A stretch of DNA of 64,000 nucleotides from Hippophae tibetana. Taxonomy: Eukaryota; Streptophyta; Magnoliopsida; Rosales; Elaeagnaceae. Each line of letters starts with the position of its first letter. The stretch's first letter is position 1. The stretch covers positions 100,695,816 through 100,759,815 of the forward strand of contig CM072801.1 in the NCBI GenBank assembly GCA_037013495.1, read 5' to 3'. Below, piece after piece: positions 1 through 11,633 of the stretch. A program made the translations under genes and the position numbers. The notes under the pieces are model-generated. The model did no database searches. It was given only the letters and a program-made list of their open reading frames with translations, and was not told the DNA's origin.

Positions 1-1658
1 AATTCATTAGAATTTTGGTGCCTCCCTCCTACATGAAAAAGGTTACCGCAATAACTTGTTTTAGAAATCATTTGTAAAACGTTTGTTACCTAGGAAGGAA
101 TATTTCTATGTAGCAAGCGCACAATATTTCCCTTTATCTTTCGGTGCATCTTACTCTTCGAATGGGTTTGGAATAAGATTATAAAGTAGAAAGGAAAAAC
201 AAAATGTTACATTCATTACGGTACATTCCAAAAAAACTAGAATAATTTATAAATATTGTTAGAAGATTGATGTCATAATAGAATCAAGAATGAGAAGTAC
301 CGATCTCTTATTTAAAAAACTTAATTAAGAAAAATTATGAAGTTTTATTGTTTGGCGTTTTAAGACGTAATATATTCAATTAAATATTTCATAATAATAG
401 GGAAATAAAATTTGGAATATTTATTTACCCTGTTTCTATTGTAAAATAGAAATGAGAAAATGTTTAATTTTTTTCATTTCCACTTATTTTCGTTTCCTTA
501 TGTTTTCTCAATATTTTCTATTCTTTTTAAGTCTTGATTCCCAGCAAAATATAATTCATTAGAATTTTGGTGCCTCCATCCTACATGAAAAAGGTTACCG
601 CAATAACTTGTTTTAGAAATCATTTGTAAAAAGTTTGTTACCTAGCAAGAAATATTTCTATGTTGCAAGCGCACAATATTTCCCCTTATCTATCGTTGCT
701 TCTTACTCTTCGAATGGGTTTGGAATAAGATTATAAGGTAGAAAGGAAAAACAAAATGTTACATTCATGACGGTACATTCTAATAAACCTAGAATAATTT
801 ATAAATATAGTAAGAATATTGATGTCATAAAAGAATAAAGAATGAGAAGTACTGATCTCTTCTTTAAAAAACTTAATTTAGAAAAATTTTGAAGTTTTAT
901 TGTTTGGATTTTTAAGATGTAATATATTCCGTTTAAATATTTCATAAAAATAAGGGTATAATATTTGGAATATTTATTTACCCTGTTTCTATTATAAAAT
1001 AGAAATGAGAAAATGTTTAATTTTTTTCATTTCCACTTATTTTCTTTTCCTTATCTTTTCTCACTATTTTTTTTACTTTTTAAGTGTTGATTCCCAGCAA
1101 AATCTAATTCATTCGAATTTTGGTGCCTCCCTCCCACATGAAAAAGGTTACCGCAATAACTTGTTTTAGAAATCATTTGTAAAAAGTTTGTTACCTAGCA
1201 AGAAATATTCCTATGTTGCAAGCCCACAATATTTCCCCTTATCTTTCGTTGCTTCTTACTCTTCGAATGGGTTTGGAATAAGATTATAAGGTAGAAAGTA
1301 AAAACACAATGTTAAATTCATTACGGTACATTCCAACAAAACTAGAATAATATATAAATATGGTAAGAATATTGATGTTATAAAAGAATTAAGAATGAGA
1401 AGTACTGATCTCTTCTTTAAAAAACTTAATTTAGAAAAATTATGAAGTTTGATTTTTTGGCATTTTAAGACGTAATATATTCCGATTAAATATTTCATAA
1501 TAGTAAGGAAATAATATTTGGAATATTTATTTACCGTGTTTCTATTGTAAAATAGAAATGAGAAAATGTTTAAGTTTTTTCTTTTCCACTTATTTTCTTT
1601 TCCTTATCTTTTCTCACTATTTTCTATTCTTTCTAAGTCTTGATTCACAGCAAAATAT
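1..1658. repeat. HOR-1 copy 1 (trimer A-B-C, 1658 bp)
   Basis: It contains monomers starting at 21 (A), 573 (B) and 1126 (C); the first 20 bases are the tail of the preceding monomer and match 1659-1678. A has the ATTGTTAGAAGATTG body and CGGTGCATC. B has CCTCCATCC, CATGACGG and a CATAAAAATAAGGG tail. C has CCTCCCTCCCACATG, GTAAAAACACAATG and GATGTTATAAAAGAATTAAG. The next 1658 bp repeat the same order almost exactly. Confidence 0.95.
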
Positions 1659-2079
1659 AATTCATTAGAATTTTGGTGCCTCCCTCCTACATGAAAAAGG
1701 TTACCGCAATAACTTGTTTTAGAAATCATTTGTAAAACGTTTGTTACCTAGGAAGGAATATTTCTATGTAGCAAGCGCACAATATTTCCCTTTATCTTTC
1801 GGTGCATCTTACTCTTCGAATGGGTTTGGAATAAGATTATAAAGTAGAAAGGAAAAACAAAATGTTACATTCATTACGGTACATTCCAAAAAAACTAGAA
1901 TAATTTATAAATATTGTTAGAAGATTGATGTCATAATAGAATCAAGAATGAGAAGTACCGATCTCTTATTTAAAAAACTTAATTAAGAAAAATTATGAAG
2001 TTTTATTGTTTGGCGTTTTAAGACGTAATATATTCAATTAAATATTTCATAATAATAGGGAAATAAAATTTGGAATATT

Positions 2080-2103
2080 TATTTACCCTGTTTCTATTGT
2101 AAA
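2080..2103. repeat. Conserved short dyad in each monomer
   Basis: Within CTGTTTCTATTGTAAAATAGAAATG, the arms TTTCTATT and AATAGAAA are perfect reverse complements of 8 bp separated by 4 bases. The element recurs about 400 bp after each phase mark. The loop varies between copies (GTAA, ATAA, TTAA). Some copies break the stem without a compensating change, for example TTTATATT in the arms near 8729, 10389 and 12048, and TATAGAAA near 27519. It could extrude as a hairpin, but the lack of compensation argues against selection for an RNA stem. Coordinates are approximate by a few bases. Confidence 0.8.
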
Positions 2104-2117
2104 ATAGAAATGAGAAA

Positions 2118-2200
2118 ATGTTTAATTTTTTTCATTTCCACTTATTTTCGTTTCCTTATGTTTTCTCAATATTTTCTATTCTTTTTAAGTCTTGATTCCC
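2118..2200. repeat. Pyrimidine-rich tract near the end of each monomer
   Basis: About 70-80 bases of almost only T and C follow the dyad in every copy, containing TTTTTTTCATTTCCACTT and a C/T run up to TTTTTAAGT. Two main forms exist: one ends CAATATTTTCTATTC, the other CACTA followed by a T run. In the second form the T run varies from 7 to 11 and tracks HOR position. It is 7 at about 19317 and 20427, 8 in most copies, 9 at about 4382 and 4936, and 10-11 in HOR-4. A third form reads CACTATTTTCATTACTTTTT. It is strand-asymmetric, low-complexity sequence with no visible coding or regulatory meaning. Confidence 0.8.
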
Positions 2201-3316
2201 AGCAAAATATAATTCATTAGAATTTTGGTGCCTCCATCCTACATGAAAAAGGTTACCGCAATAACTTGTTTTAGAAATCATTTGTAAAAAGTTTGTTACC
2301 TAGCAAGAAATATTTCTATGTTGCAAGCGCACAATATTTCCCCTTATCTATCGTTGCTTCTTACTCTTCGAATGGGTTTGGAATAAGATTATAAGGTAGA
2401 AAGGAAAAACAAAATGTTACATTCATGACGGTACATTCTAATAAACCTAGAATAATTTATAAATATAGTAAGAATATTGATGTCATAAAAGAATAAAGAA
2501 TGAGAAGTACTCATCTCTTCTTTAAAAAACTTAATTTAGAAAAATTTTGAAGTTTTATTGTTTGGATTTTTAAGATGTAATATATTCCGTTTAAATATTT
2601 CATAAAAATAAGGGTATAATATTTGGAATATTTATTTACCCTGTTTCGATTATAAAATAGAAATGAGAAAATGTTTAATTTTTTTCATTTCCACTTATTT
2701 TCTTTTCCTTATCTTTTCTCACTATTTTTTTTACTTTTTAAGTGTTGATTCCCAGCAAAATCTAATTCATTCGAATTTTGGTGCCTCCCTCCCACATGAA
2801 AAAGGTTACCGCAATAACTTGTTTTAGAAATCATTTGTAAAAAGTTTGTTACCTAGCAAGAAATATTCCTATGTTGCAAGCCCACAATATTTCCCCTTAT
2901 CTTTCGTTGCTTCTTACTCTTCGAATGGGTTTGGAATAAGATTATAAGGTAGAAAGTAAAAACACAATGTTAAATTCATTACGGTACATTCCAACAAAAC
3001 TAGAATAATATATAAATATGGTAAGAATATTGATGTTATAAAAGAATTAAGAATGAGAAGTACTGATCTCTTCTTTAAAAAACTTAATTTAGAAAAATTA
3101 TGAAGTTTGATTTTTTGGCATTTTAAGACGTAATATATTCCGATTAAATATTTCATAATAGTAAGGAAATAATATTTGGAATATTTATTTACCGTGTTTC
3201 TATTGTAAAATAGAAATGAGAAAATGTTTAAGTTTTTTCTTTTCCACTTATTTTCTTTTCCTTATCTTTTCTCACTATTTTCTATTCTTTCTAAGTCTTG
3301 ATTCACAGCAAAATAT

Positions 3317-4273
3317 AATTCATTAGAATTTTGGTGCCTCCCTCCTACATGAAAAAGGTTACCGCAATAACTTGTTTTAGAAATCATTTGTAAAACGTTT
3401 GTTACCTAGGAAGGAATATTTCTATGTAGCAAGCGCACAATATTTCCCTTTATCTTTCGGTGCATCTTACTCTTCGAATGGGTTTGGAATAAGATTATAA
3501 AGTAGAAAGGAAAAACAAAATGTTACATTCATTACGGTACATTCCAAAAAAACTAGAATAATTTATAAATATTGTTAGAAGATTGATGTCATAATAGAAT
3601 CAACAATGAGAAGTACCGATCTCTTATTTAAAAAACTTAATTAAGAAAAATTATGAAGTTTTATTGTTTGGCGTTTTAAGACGTAATATATTCAATTAAA
3701 TATTTCATAATAATAGGGAAATAAAATTTGGAATATTTATTTACCCTGTTTCTATTGTAAAATAGAAATGAGAAAATGTTTAATTTTTTTCATTTCCACT
3801 TATTTTCGTTTCCTTATGTTTTCTCAATATTTTCTATTCTTTTTAAGTCTTGATTCCCAGCAAAATATAATTCATTAGAATTTTGGTGCCTCCCTCCTAC
3901 ATGAAAAAGGTTACCGCAATAACTTGTTTTAGAAATCATTTGTAAAAAGTTTGTTACCTAGCAAGAAATATTTCTATGTTGCAAGCGCACAATATTTCCA
4001 CTTATCTATCGTTGCTTCTTACTCTTCGAATGGGTTTGGAATAAGATTATAAGGTTGAAAGGAAAAACAAAATGTTACATTCATTACGGTACATTCTAAT
4101 AAACCTAGAATAATTTATAAATATAGTAAGAATATTGATGTCATAAAAGAATAAAGAATGAGAAGTACTGATCTCTTCTTTAAAAAACTTAATTTAGAAA
4201 AATTTTGAAGTTTTATTGTTTGGATTTTTAAGATGTAATATATTCCGTTTAAATATTTCATAAAAATAAGGGT
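3317..4273. repeat. HOR-1 copy 3, diverged and interrupted
   Basis: Monomers start at 3337 (A) and 3889 (B-like). A is nearly identical to the other A copies, with CAACAATGAG near 3602 in place of CAAGAATGAG. The B-like monomer lacks three B marks: it reads CCTCCCTCC, TTTCCACTTATC and AAGGTTGAAAGG. The C position is taken over by the duplicated block that follows, so this copy ends in a rearrangement rather than in a normal C monomer. Confidence 0.85.
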
Positions 4274-4827
4274 ATAATATTTGGAATATTTATTTACCCT
4301 GTTTCTATTATAAAATAGAAATGAGAAAATGTTTAATTTTTTTCATTTCCATTTATTTTCTTTTCCTTATCTTTTCTCACTATTTTTTTTTACTTTTTAA
4401 GTGTTGATTCCCAGCAAAATCTAATTCATTCGAATTTTGGTGCCTCCCTCCCACATGAAAAAGGTTACCGCAATAACTTGTTTTAGAAATCATTTGTAAA
4501 AAGTTTGTTACCTAGCAAGAAATATTCCTATGTTGCAAGCCCACAATATTTCCCCTTATCTTTCGTTGCTTCTTACTCTTCGAATGGGTTTGGAATAAGA
4601 TTATAAGGTAGAAAGAAAAAACACAATGTAAAATTCATTACGGTACATTCCAACAAAACTAGAATAATATATAAATATGGTAAGAATATTGATGTTATAA
4701 AAGAATTAAGAATGAGAAGTACTGATCTCTTCTTTAAAAAACTTAATTTAGAAAAATTATGAAGTTTGATTTTTTGGCATTTTAAGACGTAATATATTCC
4801 GATTAAATATTTCATAATAGTAAGGAA
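4274..4827. repeat. Single-monomer duplication, left copy (554 bp)
   Basis: From 4274 the sequence is repeated at an offset of exactly 554 bp. The unit starts in the tail of a B-like monomer (ATAATATTTGGAATATTT, then CTATTATAAAATAG and a 9-base T run) and runs through the body of a C-like monomer with its phase mark at 4443. It is therefore a B-tail/C-body hybrid made by one in-register unequal exchange. Confidence 0.9.
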
Positions 4828-5381
4828 ATAATATTTGGAATATTTATTTACCCTGTTTCTATTATAAAATAGAAATGAGAAAATGTTTAATTTTTTTCAT
4901 TTCCATTTATTTTCTTTTCCTTATCTTTTCTCACTATTTTTTTTTACTTTTTAAGTGTTGATTCCCAGCAAAATCTAATTCATTCGAATTTTGGTGCCTC
5001 CCTCCCACATGAAAAAGGTTACCGCAATAACTTGTTTTAGAAATCATTTGTAAAAAGTTTGTTACCTAGCAAGAAATATTCCTATGTTGCAAGCCCACAA
5101 TATTTCCCCTTATCTTTCGTTGCTTCTTACTCTTCGAATGGGTTTGGAATAAGATTATAAGGTAGAAAGAAAAAACACAATGTAAAATTCATTACGGTAC
5201 ATTCCAACAAAACTAGAATAATATATAAATATGGTAAGAATATTGATGTTATAAAAGAATTAAGAATGAGAAGTACTGATCTCTTCTTTAAAAAACTTAA
5301 TTTAGAAAAATTATGAAGTTTGATTTTTTGGCATTTTAAGACGTAATATATTCCGATTAAATATTTCATAATAGTAAGGAA
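4828..5381. repeat. Single-monomer duplication, right copy (554 bp)
   Basis: This is the second copy of the same block, phase mark 4997. It carries the private features of the left copy: CCATTTATTTTC, the 9-base T run, and GAAAAAACACAATGTAAAATTC where the other C copies read GTAAAAACACAATGTTAAATTC. Identity at the 554-bp offset continues to about 5417, where CTATTGTA replaces CTATTATA and the sequence passes into an unrelated monomer tail. Confidence 0.9.
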
Positions 5382-8042
5382 ATAATATTTGGAATATTTA
5401 TTTACCCTGTTTCTATTGTAAAATAGAAATGAGAAAATGTTTAAGTTTTTTCATTTCCACTTATTTTCATTTCCTTATGTTTTCTCATTATTTTCTATTC
5501 TTTTTAAGTCTGTATTCCCAGCAAAATATAATTCATTGGAATTTTGGTGCCTCCCTCCCACATGAAAAAGGTTACCGCAATAACTTGTTTTAGAAATCAT
5601 TTGGAAAAAGTTTGTTACCTAGCAAGAAATATTTCGATGTTGCAAACTCCCAATATTTACCCTTATCTTTCGTTGCATCTTCCTTTTGGAATGGGTTTGG
5701 AATAAGATTATAAGGTAGAAAGGAAAAAAACAATATTAAATTCATTACGGTACATTCCAACAAAACTAGAATAATTTATAAATATTGTTAGAAGATTGAT
5801 GTCATAATAGAATCAAGAATGAGAAGTACCGATCTCTTATTTAAAAACTTAATTAAGAAAAATTATGAAGTTTTATTGTTTGGCGTTTTAAGACGTAATA
5901 TATTCCGTTTAAATATTTCATAATAATAGGGAAATAAAATTTGGAATATTTATTTACCCTGTTTCTTTTGTAAAATAGAAATGAGAAAATGTTTAATTTT
6001 TTTCATTTCCACTTATTTTCGTTTCCTTATATTTCTCAATATTTTCTATTCTTTTTAAGTCTTAATTCCCAGCAAAATCTAATTCATTTGAATTTTGGTG
6101 CCTCCCTCCGTAATGAAAAAGGTTACCGCAATAACTTGTTTTAGAAATCATCTGTAAAAAGTTTGTTACCAAGCAAGATATATTTCTATGTTGCAAGCGC
6201 ACAATATTTCCCATTATCTTTCGTTGCTTCTTACTCTTCGAATGAGTTTGGAATAAGATTATAAGGTAGAAAGGAAAAACACAATGTTACATTCATTACG
6301 GTACATTCTAACAAAACTAGAATAATTTATAAATATAGTAAGAATATTGATGTCATAAAAGAATAAACAAAGAGAAGTACTGATCTCTTCTTTAAAAAAC
6401 TTAATTTAGAAAAATTATGAAGTTTTATTGTTTGGATTTTTAAGATGTAATATATTCCGTTTAAATATTTCATAATAATAGGGAAATAAAATTTGGTGTA
6501 TTTATTTCCCCTGTTTCTATTGTAAAATAGAAATGAGAAAATGTTCGATTTTTTTCATTTCCACTTATTTTCGTTTCCTTATGTTTTCTCAATATTTTCT
6601 ATTCTTTTTAAGTCTTGATTCCCAGCAAAATATAATTGATTAGAATTTTGGTGCCTCCCTCCTACATGAAAAAAGTTACCGCAATAACTTGTTTTGGAAA
6701 TCATTTGTAAAAAGTTTGTTACCTAGCAAGGAATATTTCTATGTAGCAAGCGCACAATATTTCCCTTTACCTTTCGTTGCTTCTTACTCTTCGAATGGGT
6801 TTGGAATAAGATTATAAGGTAGAAAGGAAAAACAAAATGTTACATTCATTACGGTACATTCCAACAAAACTAGAATAATTTATAAATATTGTTAGAAGAT
6901 TGATGTCATTATAGAATCAAGAATGAGAAGTACCGATCTCTTATTTAAAAAACTTATTTAAGAAAAATTATGAAGTTTTATTGTTTGGCATTTTAAGACG
7001 TAATATATTCCGTTTAAATATTTCATAATAATAGGGAAATAAAATTTGGAGTATTTATTTCCCCTGTTTCTATTGTAAAATAGAAATGAGAAAATGTTCA
7101 ATTTTTTTCATTTCCACTTATTTTCGTTTCCCTATGTTTTCTCAATATTTTCTATTCTTTTTAAGTCTTGATTCCCAGCAAAATATAATTCATTGGAATT
7201 TTGGTGCCTCCCTCCTACATGAAAAAGGTTACCACAATAACTTGTTTTAGAAATCATTTGTAAAAAGTTTGTTACCTAGCAAGAAATATTTCTATGTTGC
7301 AAGCGCACAATATTTCCCCTTATCTTTCGTTGCTTCTAACTCTTCGAATGGGTTTGGAATAAGATTATAAGGTAGAAAGGAAAAACAAAATGTTACATTC
7401 ATTACGGTACATTCCAACAAAACTAGAATAATTTATAAATATGGTAAGAATATTGATGTCATAAAAGAATAAAGAATGAGAAGTCCACATCTCTTATTTA
7501 AAAAACTTAATTAAGAAAAATTATGAAGTTTTATTGTTTGGCGTTTTAAGACGTAATATATTCCGTTTAAATATTTCATAATAGTAAGGAAATAATATTT
7601 GGAATATTTATTTACCTTGTTTCTATTGTAAAATAGAAATGAGAAAATGTTTAATTTTTTTCATTTCCACTTATTTTCTTTTCCTTATGTTTTCTCACTA
7701 TTTTCATTACTTTTTATGTCTTCATTCACAACAAAATCTAATTCAATCGAATTTTGGTGCCTCCCTCCTACATGAAAAAGGTTACCAAAATAACTTGTTT
7801 TAGAAATCATTTGTAAAAAGTTTGTTACCTAGCAAGAAATATTTCTATGTAGCAAGCGCACAATATTTCTCCTTATCTTTCGTTGCTTCTTACTCTTCGA
7901 ATGGGTTTTGGAATAAGATTATAAGGTAGAAAGGAAAAACACAATGTTAAATTCATTACGGTACATTCCAACATAACTACAATAATTTATAAATATTGTT
8001 AGAAGATTGATGTCATAAAAGAATCAAGAATGAGAAGTATCG
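5382..8042. repeat. Divergent monomers with no clear higher-order period
   Basis: Monomers start at 5550, 6101, 6654, 7207 and 7760, with spacings of 551-554 bp. They carry many private changes, such as TCCTTTTGGAATGGG near 5690, CCTCCCTCCGTAATG at 6101, TAATTGATTAG near 6639 and GGTTACCAAAATAAC near 7780. Some resemble neighbours: 6654 is like the third monomer of HOR-2, 7207 like its first, and the body of 7760 like its second. I see no repeated order among them, so this looks like an older, less homogenised stretch. It contains nothing except satellite. Confidence 0.8.
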
Positions 8043-8313
8043 ATCTCTTATTTAAAAAACTTAATTAAGAAAAATTATGAAGTTTTATTGTTTGGCGTTT
8101 TAAGACGTAATATATTCCGTTTAAATATTTCATAATAATAGGGAAATAAAATTTGGAGTATTTATTTCCCCTGTTTCTATTGTAAAATAGAAATGAGAAA
8201 ATGTTCAATTTTTTTCATTTCCACTTATTTTCGTTTCCCTATGTTTTCTCAATATTTTCTATTCTTTTTAAGTCTTGATTCCCAGCAAAATATAATTCAT
8301 TGGAATTTTGGTG

Positions 8314-9973
8314 CCTCCCTCCTACATGAAAAAGGTTACCACAATAACTTGTTTTAGAAATCATTTGTAAAAAGTTTGTTACCTAGCAAGAAATATTTCT
8401 ATGTTGCAAGCACACAATATTTCCCCTTATCTTTCGTTGCTTCTTACTCTTCGAATGGGTTTTGGAATAAGATTATAAGGTAGAAAGGAAAAACACAATG
8501 TTAAATTCATTACGGTACATTCCAACATAACTAGAATAATTTATAAATATGGTAAGAATATTTATGTCATAAAAGAATAAAGAATGAGAAGTACTAATCT
8601 CTTCTTTAAAAAACTTAATTTAGAAAAATTATGAAGTTTGATTGTTTGGAATTTTAAGACGTAATATATTCCGTTTAAATATTTCATAATAGTAAGGAAA
8701 TAATATTTGGAATATTTATTTACCCTGTTTATATTGTAAAATAGAAATGAGAAAATGTTTAATTTTTTTCATTTCCACTTATTTTCTTTTCCTTATCTTT
8801 TCTCACTATTTTTTTTACTTTTTAAGTGTTGATTCCCAGCAAAATCTAATTCATTCGAATTTTGGTGCCTCCCTCCGAAATGAAAAAGGTTACCGCAATA
8901 ACTTGTTTTAGAAATCATTTGTAAAACGTTTGTTACCTAGCAAGGAATATTTCTATGTAGCAAGCGCACAATATTTCCCTTTATCTTTCGTTGCTTCTTA
9001 CTCTTCGAATGGGTTTGGAATAAGATTATAAAGTAGAAAGGAAAAACAAAATGTTACATTCATTACGGTACATTCCAACAAAACTACAATAATTTATAAA
9101 TATTGTTAGAAGATTGATGTCATAAAAGAATCAAGAATGAGAAGTATCGATCTCTTATTTAAAAAACTTAATTAAGAAAAATTATGAAGTTTTATTGTTT
9201 GGCGTTTTAAGACGTAATATATTCCGTTTAAATATTTCATAAGAATAGGGAAATAAAATTTGGGGTATTTATTTCCCCTCTTTCTATTGTAAAATAGAAA
9301 TGAGAAAATGTTCAATTTTTTTCATTTCCTCTTATTTTCGTTTCCTTATGTTTTCTCAATATTTTCTATTCTTTTTAAGTCTTGATTCCCAGCAAAATAT
9401 AATTGATTAGAATTTTGGTGCCTCCTTCCTACATGAAAAAGGTTACCGCAATAACTTGTTTTAGAAATCATTTGTAAAAAGTTTGTTACCTAGCAAGGAA
9501 TATTTCTATGTAGCAAGCGCACAATATTTCCCTTTACCTTTCGTTGCTTCTTACTCTTCGAATGGGTTTGGAATAAGATTATAAGGTAGAAAGGAAAAAC
9601 AAAATGTTACATTCATTACGGTACATTCCAACAAAACTAGAATAATTTATAAATATTGTTAGAAGATTGATGTCATTATAGAATCAAGAATGAGAAGTAC
9701 CGATCTCTTATTTAAAAAACTTAATTAAGAAAAATTATGAAGTTTTATTGTTTGGCGTTTTAAGACGTAATATATTCCGTTTAAATATTTCATAATAATA
9801 GGGAAATAAAATTTGGAGTATTTATTTCCCCTGTTTCTATTGTAAAATAGAAATGAGAAAATGTTCAATTTTTTTCATTTCCACTTATTTTCGTTTCCCT
9901 ATGTTTTCTCAATATTTTCTATTCTTTTTAAGTCTTGATTCCCAGCAAAATATAATTTATTGGAATTTTGGTG
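8314..9973. repeat. HOR-2 copy 1 (trimer P-Q-R, 1660 bp)
   Basis: Monomers start at 8314 (P: GGTTACCACAATAAC, GCAAGCACACAAT, AATATTTATGTC), 8868 (Q: CTCCGAAATG, AAACTACAATAA, GTATCGATC, TTTGGGGTATTT) and 9421 (R: TGATTAG before the phase mark, CCTCCTTCC). The similarity to copy 2 extends leftward into the tail of the preceding monomer, to about 8043. Confidence 0.95.
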
Positions 9974-11633
9974 CCTCCCTCCTACATGAAAAAGGTTACC
10001 ACAATAACTTGTTTTAGAAATCATTTGTAAAAAGTTTGTTACCTAGCAAGAAATATTTCTATGTTGCAAGCACACAATATTTCCCCTTATCTTTCGTTGC
10101 TTCTTACTCTTCGAATGGGTTTTGGAATAAGATTATAAGGTAGAAAGGAAAAACACAATGTTAAATTCATTACGGTACATTCCAACATAACTAGAATAAT
10201 TTATAAATATGGTAAGAATATTTATGTCATAAAAGAATAAAGAATGAGAAGTACTAATCTCTTCTTTAAAAAACTTAATTTAGAAAAATTATGAAGTTTG
10301 ATTGTTTGGAATTTTAAGACGTAATATATTCCGTTTAAATATTTCATAATAGTAAGGAAATAATATTTGGAATATTTATTTACCCTGTTTATATTGTAAA
10401 ATAGAAATGAGAAAATGTTTAATTTTTTTCATTTCCACTTATTTTCTTTTCCTTATCTTTTCTCACTATTTTTTTTACTTTTTAAGTGTTGATTCCCAGC
10501 AAAATCTAATTCATTCGAATTTTGGTGCCTCCCTCCGAAATGAAAAAGGTTACCGCAATAACTTGTTTTAGAAATCATTTGTAAAACGTTTGTTACCTAG
10601 CAAGGAATATTTCTATGTAGCAAGCGCACAATATTTCCCTTTATCTTTCGTTGCTTCTTACTCTTCGAATGGGTTTGGAATAAGATTATAAAGTAGAAAG
10701 GAAAAACAAAATGTTACATTCATTACGGTACATTCCAACAAAACTACAATAATTTATAAATATTGTTAGAAGATTGATGTCATAAAAGAATCAAGAATGA
10801 GAAGTATCGATCTCTTATTTAAAAAACTTAATTAAGAAAAATTATGAAGTTTTATTGTTTGGCGTTTTAAGACGTAATATATTCCGTTTAAATATTTCAT
10901 AAGAATAGGGAAATAAAATTTGGGGTATTTATTTCCCCTCTTTCTATTGTAAAATAGAAATGAGAAAATGTTCAATTTTTTTCATTTCCTCTTATTTTCG
11001 TTTCCTTATGTTTTCTCAATATTTTCTATTCTTTTTAAGTCTTGATTCCCAGCAAAATATAATTGATTAGAATTTTGGTGCCTCCTTCCTACATGAAAAA
11101 GGTTACCGCAATAACTTGTTTTAGAAATCATTTGTAAAAAGTTTGTTACCTAGCAAGGAATATTTCTATGTAGCAAGCGCACAATATTTCCCTTTACCTT
11201 TCGTTGCTTCTTACTCTTCGAATGGGTTTGGAATAAGATTATAAGGTAGAAAGGAAAAACAAAATGTTACATTCATTACGGTACATTCCAACAAAACTAG
11301 AATAATTTATAAATATTGTTAGAAGATTGATGTCATTATAGAATCAAGAATGAGAAGTACCGATCTCTTATTTAAAAAACTTAATTAAGAAAAATTATGA
11401 AGTTTTATTGTTTGGCGTTTTAAGACGTAATATATTCCGTTTAAATATTTCATAATAATAGGGAAATAAAATTTGGAGTATTTATTTCCCCTGTTTCTAT
11501 TGTAAAATAGAAATGAGAAAATGTTCAATTTTTTTCATTTCCACTTATTTTCGTTTCCCTATGTTTTCTCAATATTTTCTATTCTTTTTAAGTCTTGATT
11601 CCCAGCAAAATATAATTTATTGGAATTTTGGTG
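9974..11633. repeat. HOR-2 copy 2 (trimer P-Q-R, 1660 bp)
   Basis: Monomers start at 9974, 10528 and 11081, exactly 1660 bp after their counterparts. Comparing line by line I saw no difference from 8314-9973. The only nearby change is TATAATTTATTGG just before 9974 and again before 11634, where copy 1 is preceded by TATAATTCATTGG. This is the youngest-looking duplication in the window. Confidence 0.95.

Larger units (their letters stand above)
1679..2230. repeat. Representative satellite monomer (552 bp)
   Basis: This copy shows the layout shared by the array. From the phase mark it runs through a relatively G+C-rich part of roughly 240 bp, about 34% G+C in the copy I counted, containing GTTACCGCAATAACTTG, GCAAGCGCACAATATTTCC, CTTCGAATGGG and ATTACGGTACATTCC. 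It then enters an AT-rich part of about 310 bp, near 23% G+C, containing the 10-bp palindrome CTTAATTAAG, AGACGTAATATATTC, the dyad TTTCTATT-GTAA-AATAGAAA and a pyrimidine-rich tract before TTGATTCCCAGCAAAAT. Copies fall into three broad body types. One has ATATTGTTAGAAGATTGATG. The second has ATGGTAAGAATATTGATG. The third has ATAGTAAGAATACTGATG with GGAGTTTTAAGACG and an AATAATAAAATAATATTTGG motif. No reading frame is kept across the copies. Confidence 0.95.
1659..3316. repeat. HOR-1 copy 2 (trimer A-B-C, 1658 bp)
   Basis: Monomers start at 1679, 2231 and 2784, each exactly 1658 bp after its counterpart in copy 1. By eye I found only two substitutions between the copies, near 2512 (TACTCATC instead of TACTGATC) and near 2648 (TTTCGATT instead of TTTCTATT). 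That is above 99.8% identity and implies recent duplication or very efficient homogenisation. Confidence 0.95.

Noticed and set aside
1256..1498. An 80-codon minus-strand open frame, also at 2914-3156, 4573-4815, 5127-5369 and 11764-12006.
   Set aside because: It is simply the C-type satellite body repeated; the frame is open only in these related copies and is broken in the other monomers. The predicted product is low-complexity and hydrophobic, as expected from AT-rich DNA, and the DNA shows no codon-wise constraint.
1793..1812. CENP-B box-like sequence around CTTTCGTTGCTTCTTAC in the monomers.
   Set aside because: The first eight or so bases resemble the 5' part of the mammalian CENP-B box, but the required A and the CGGG core are absent, and no CGGG was noticed anywhere in the monomer.
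2030..2060. TATA-like and AT-rich strings (TAATATATTC, TATAAATA) as promoters.
   Set aside because: Such strings are expected by chance in DNA of about 28% G+C and have no downstream gene.
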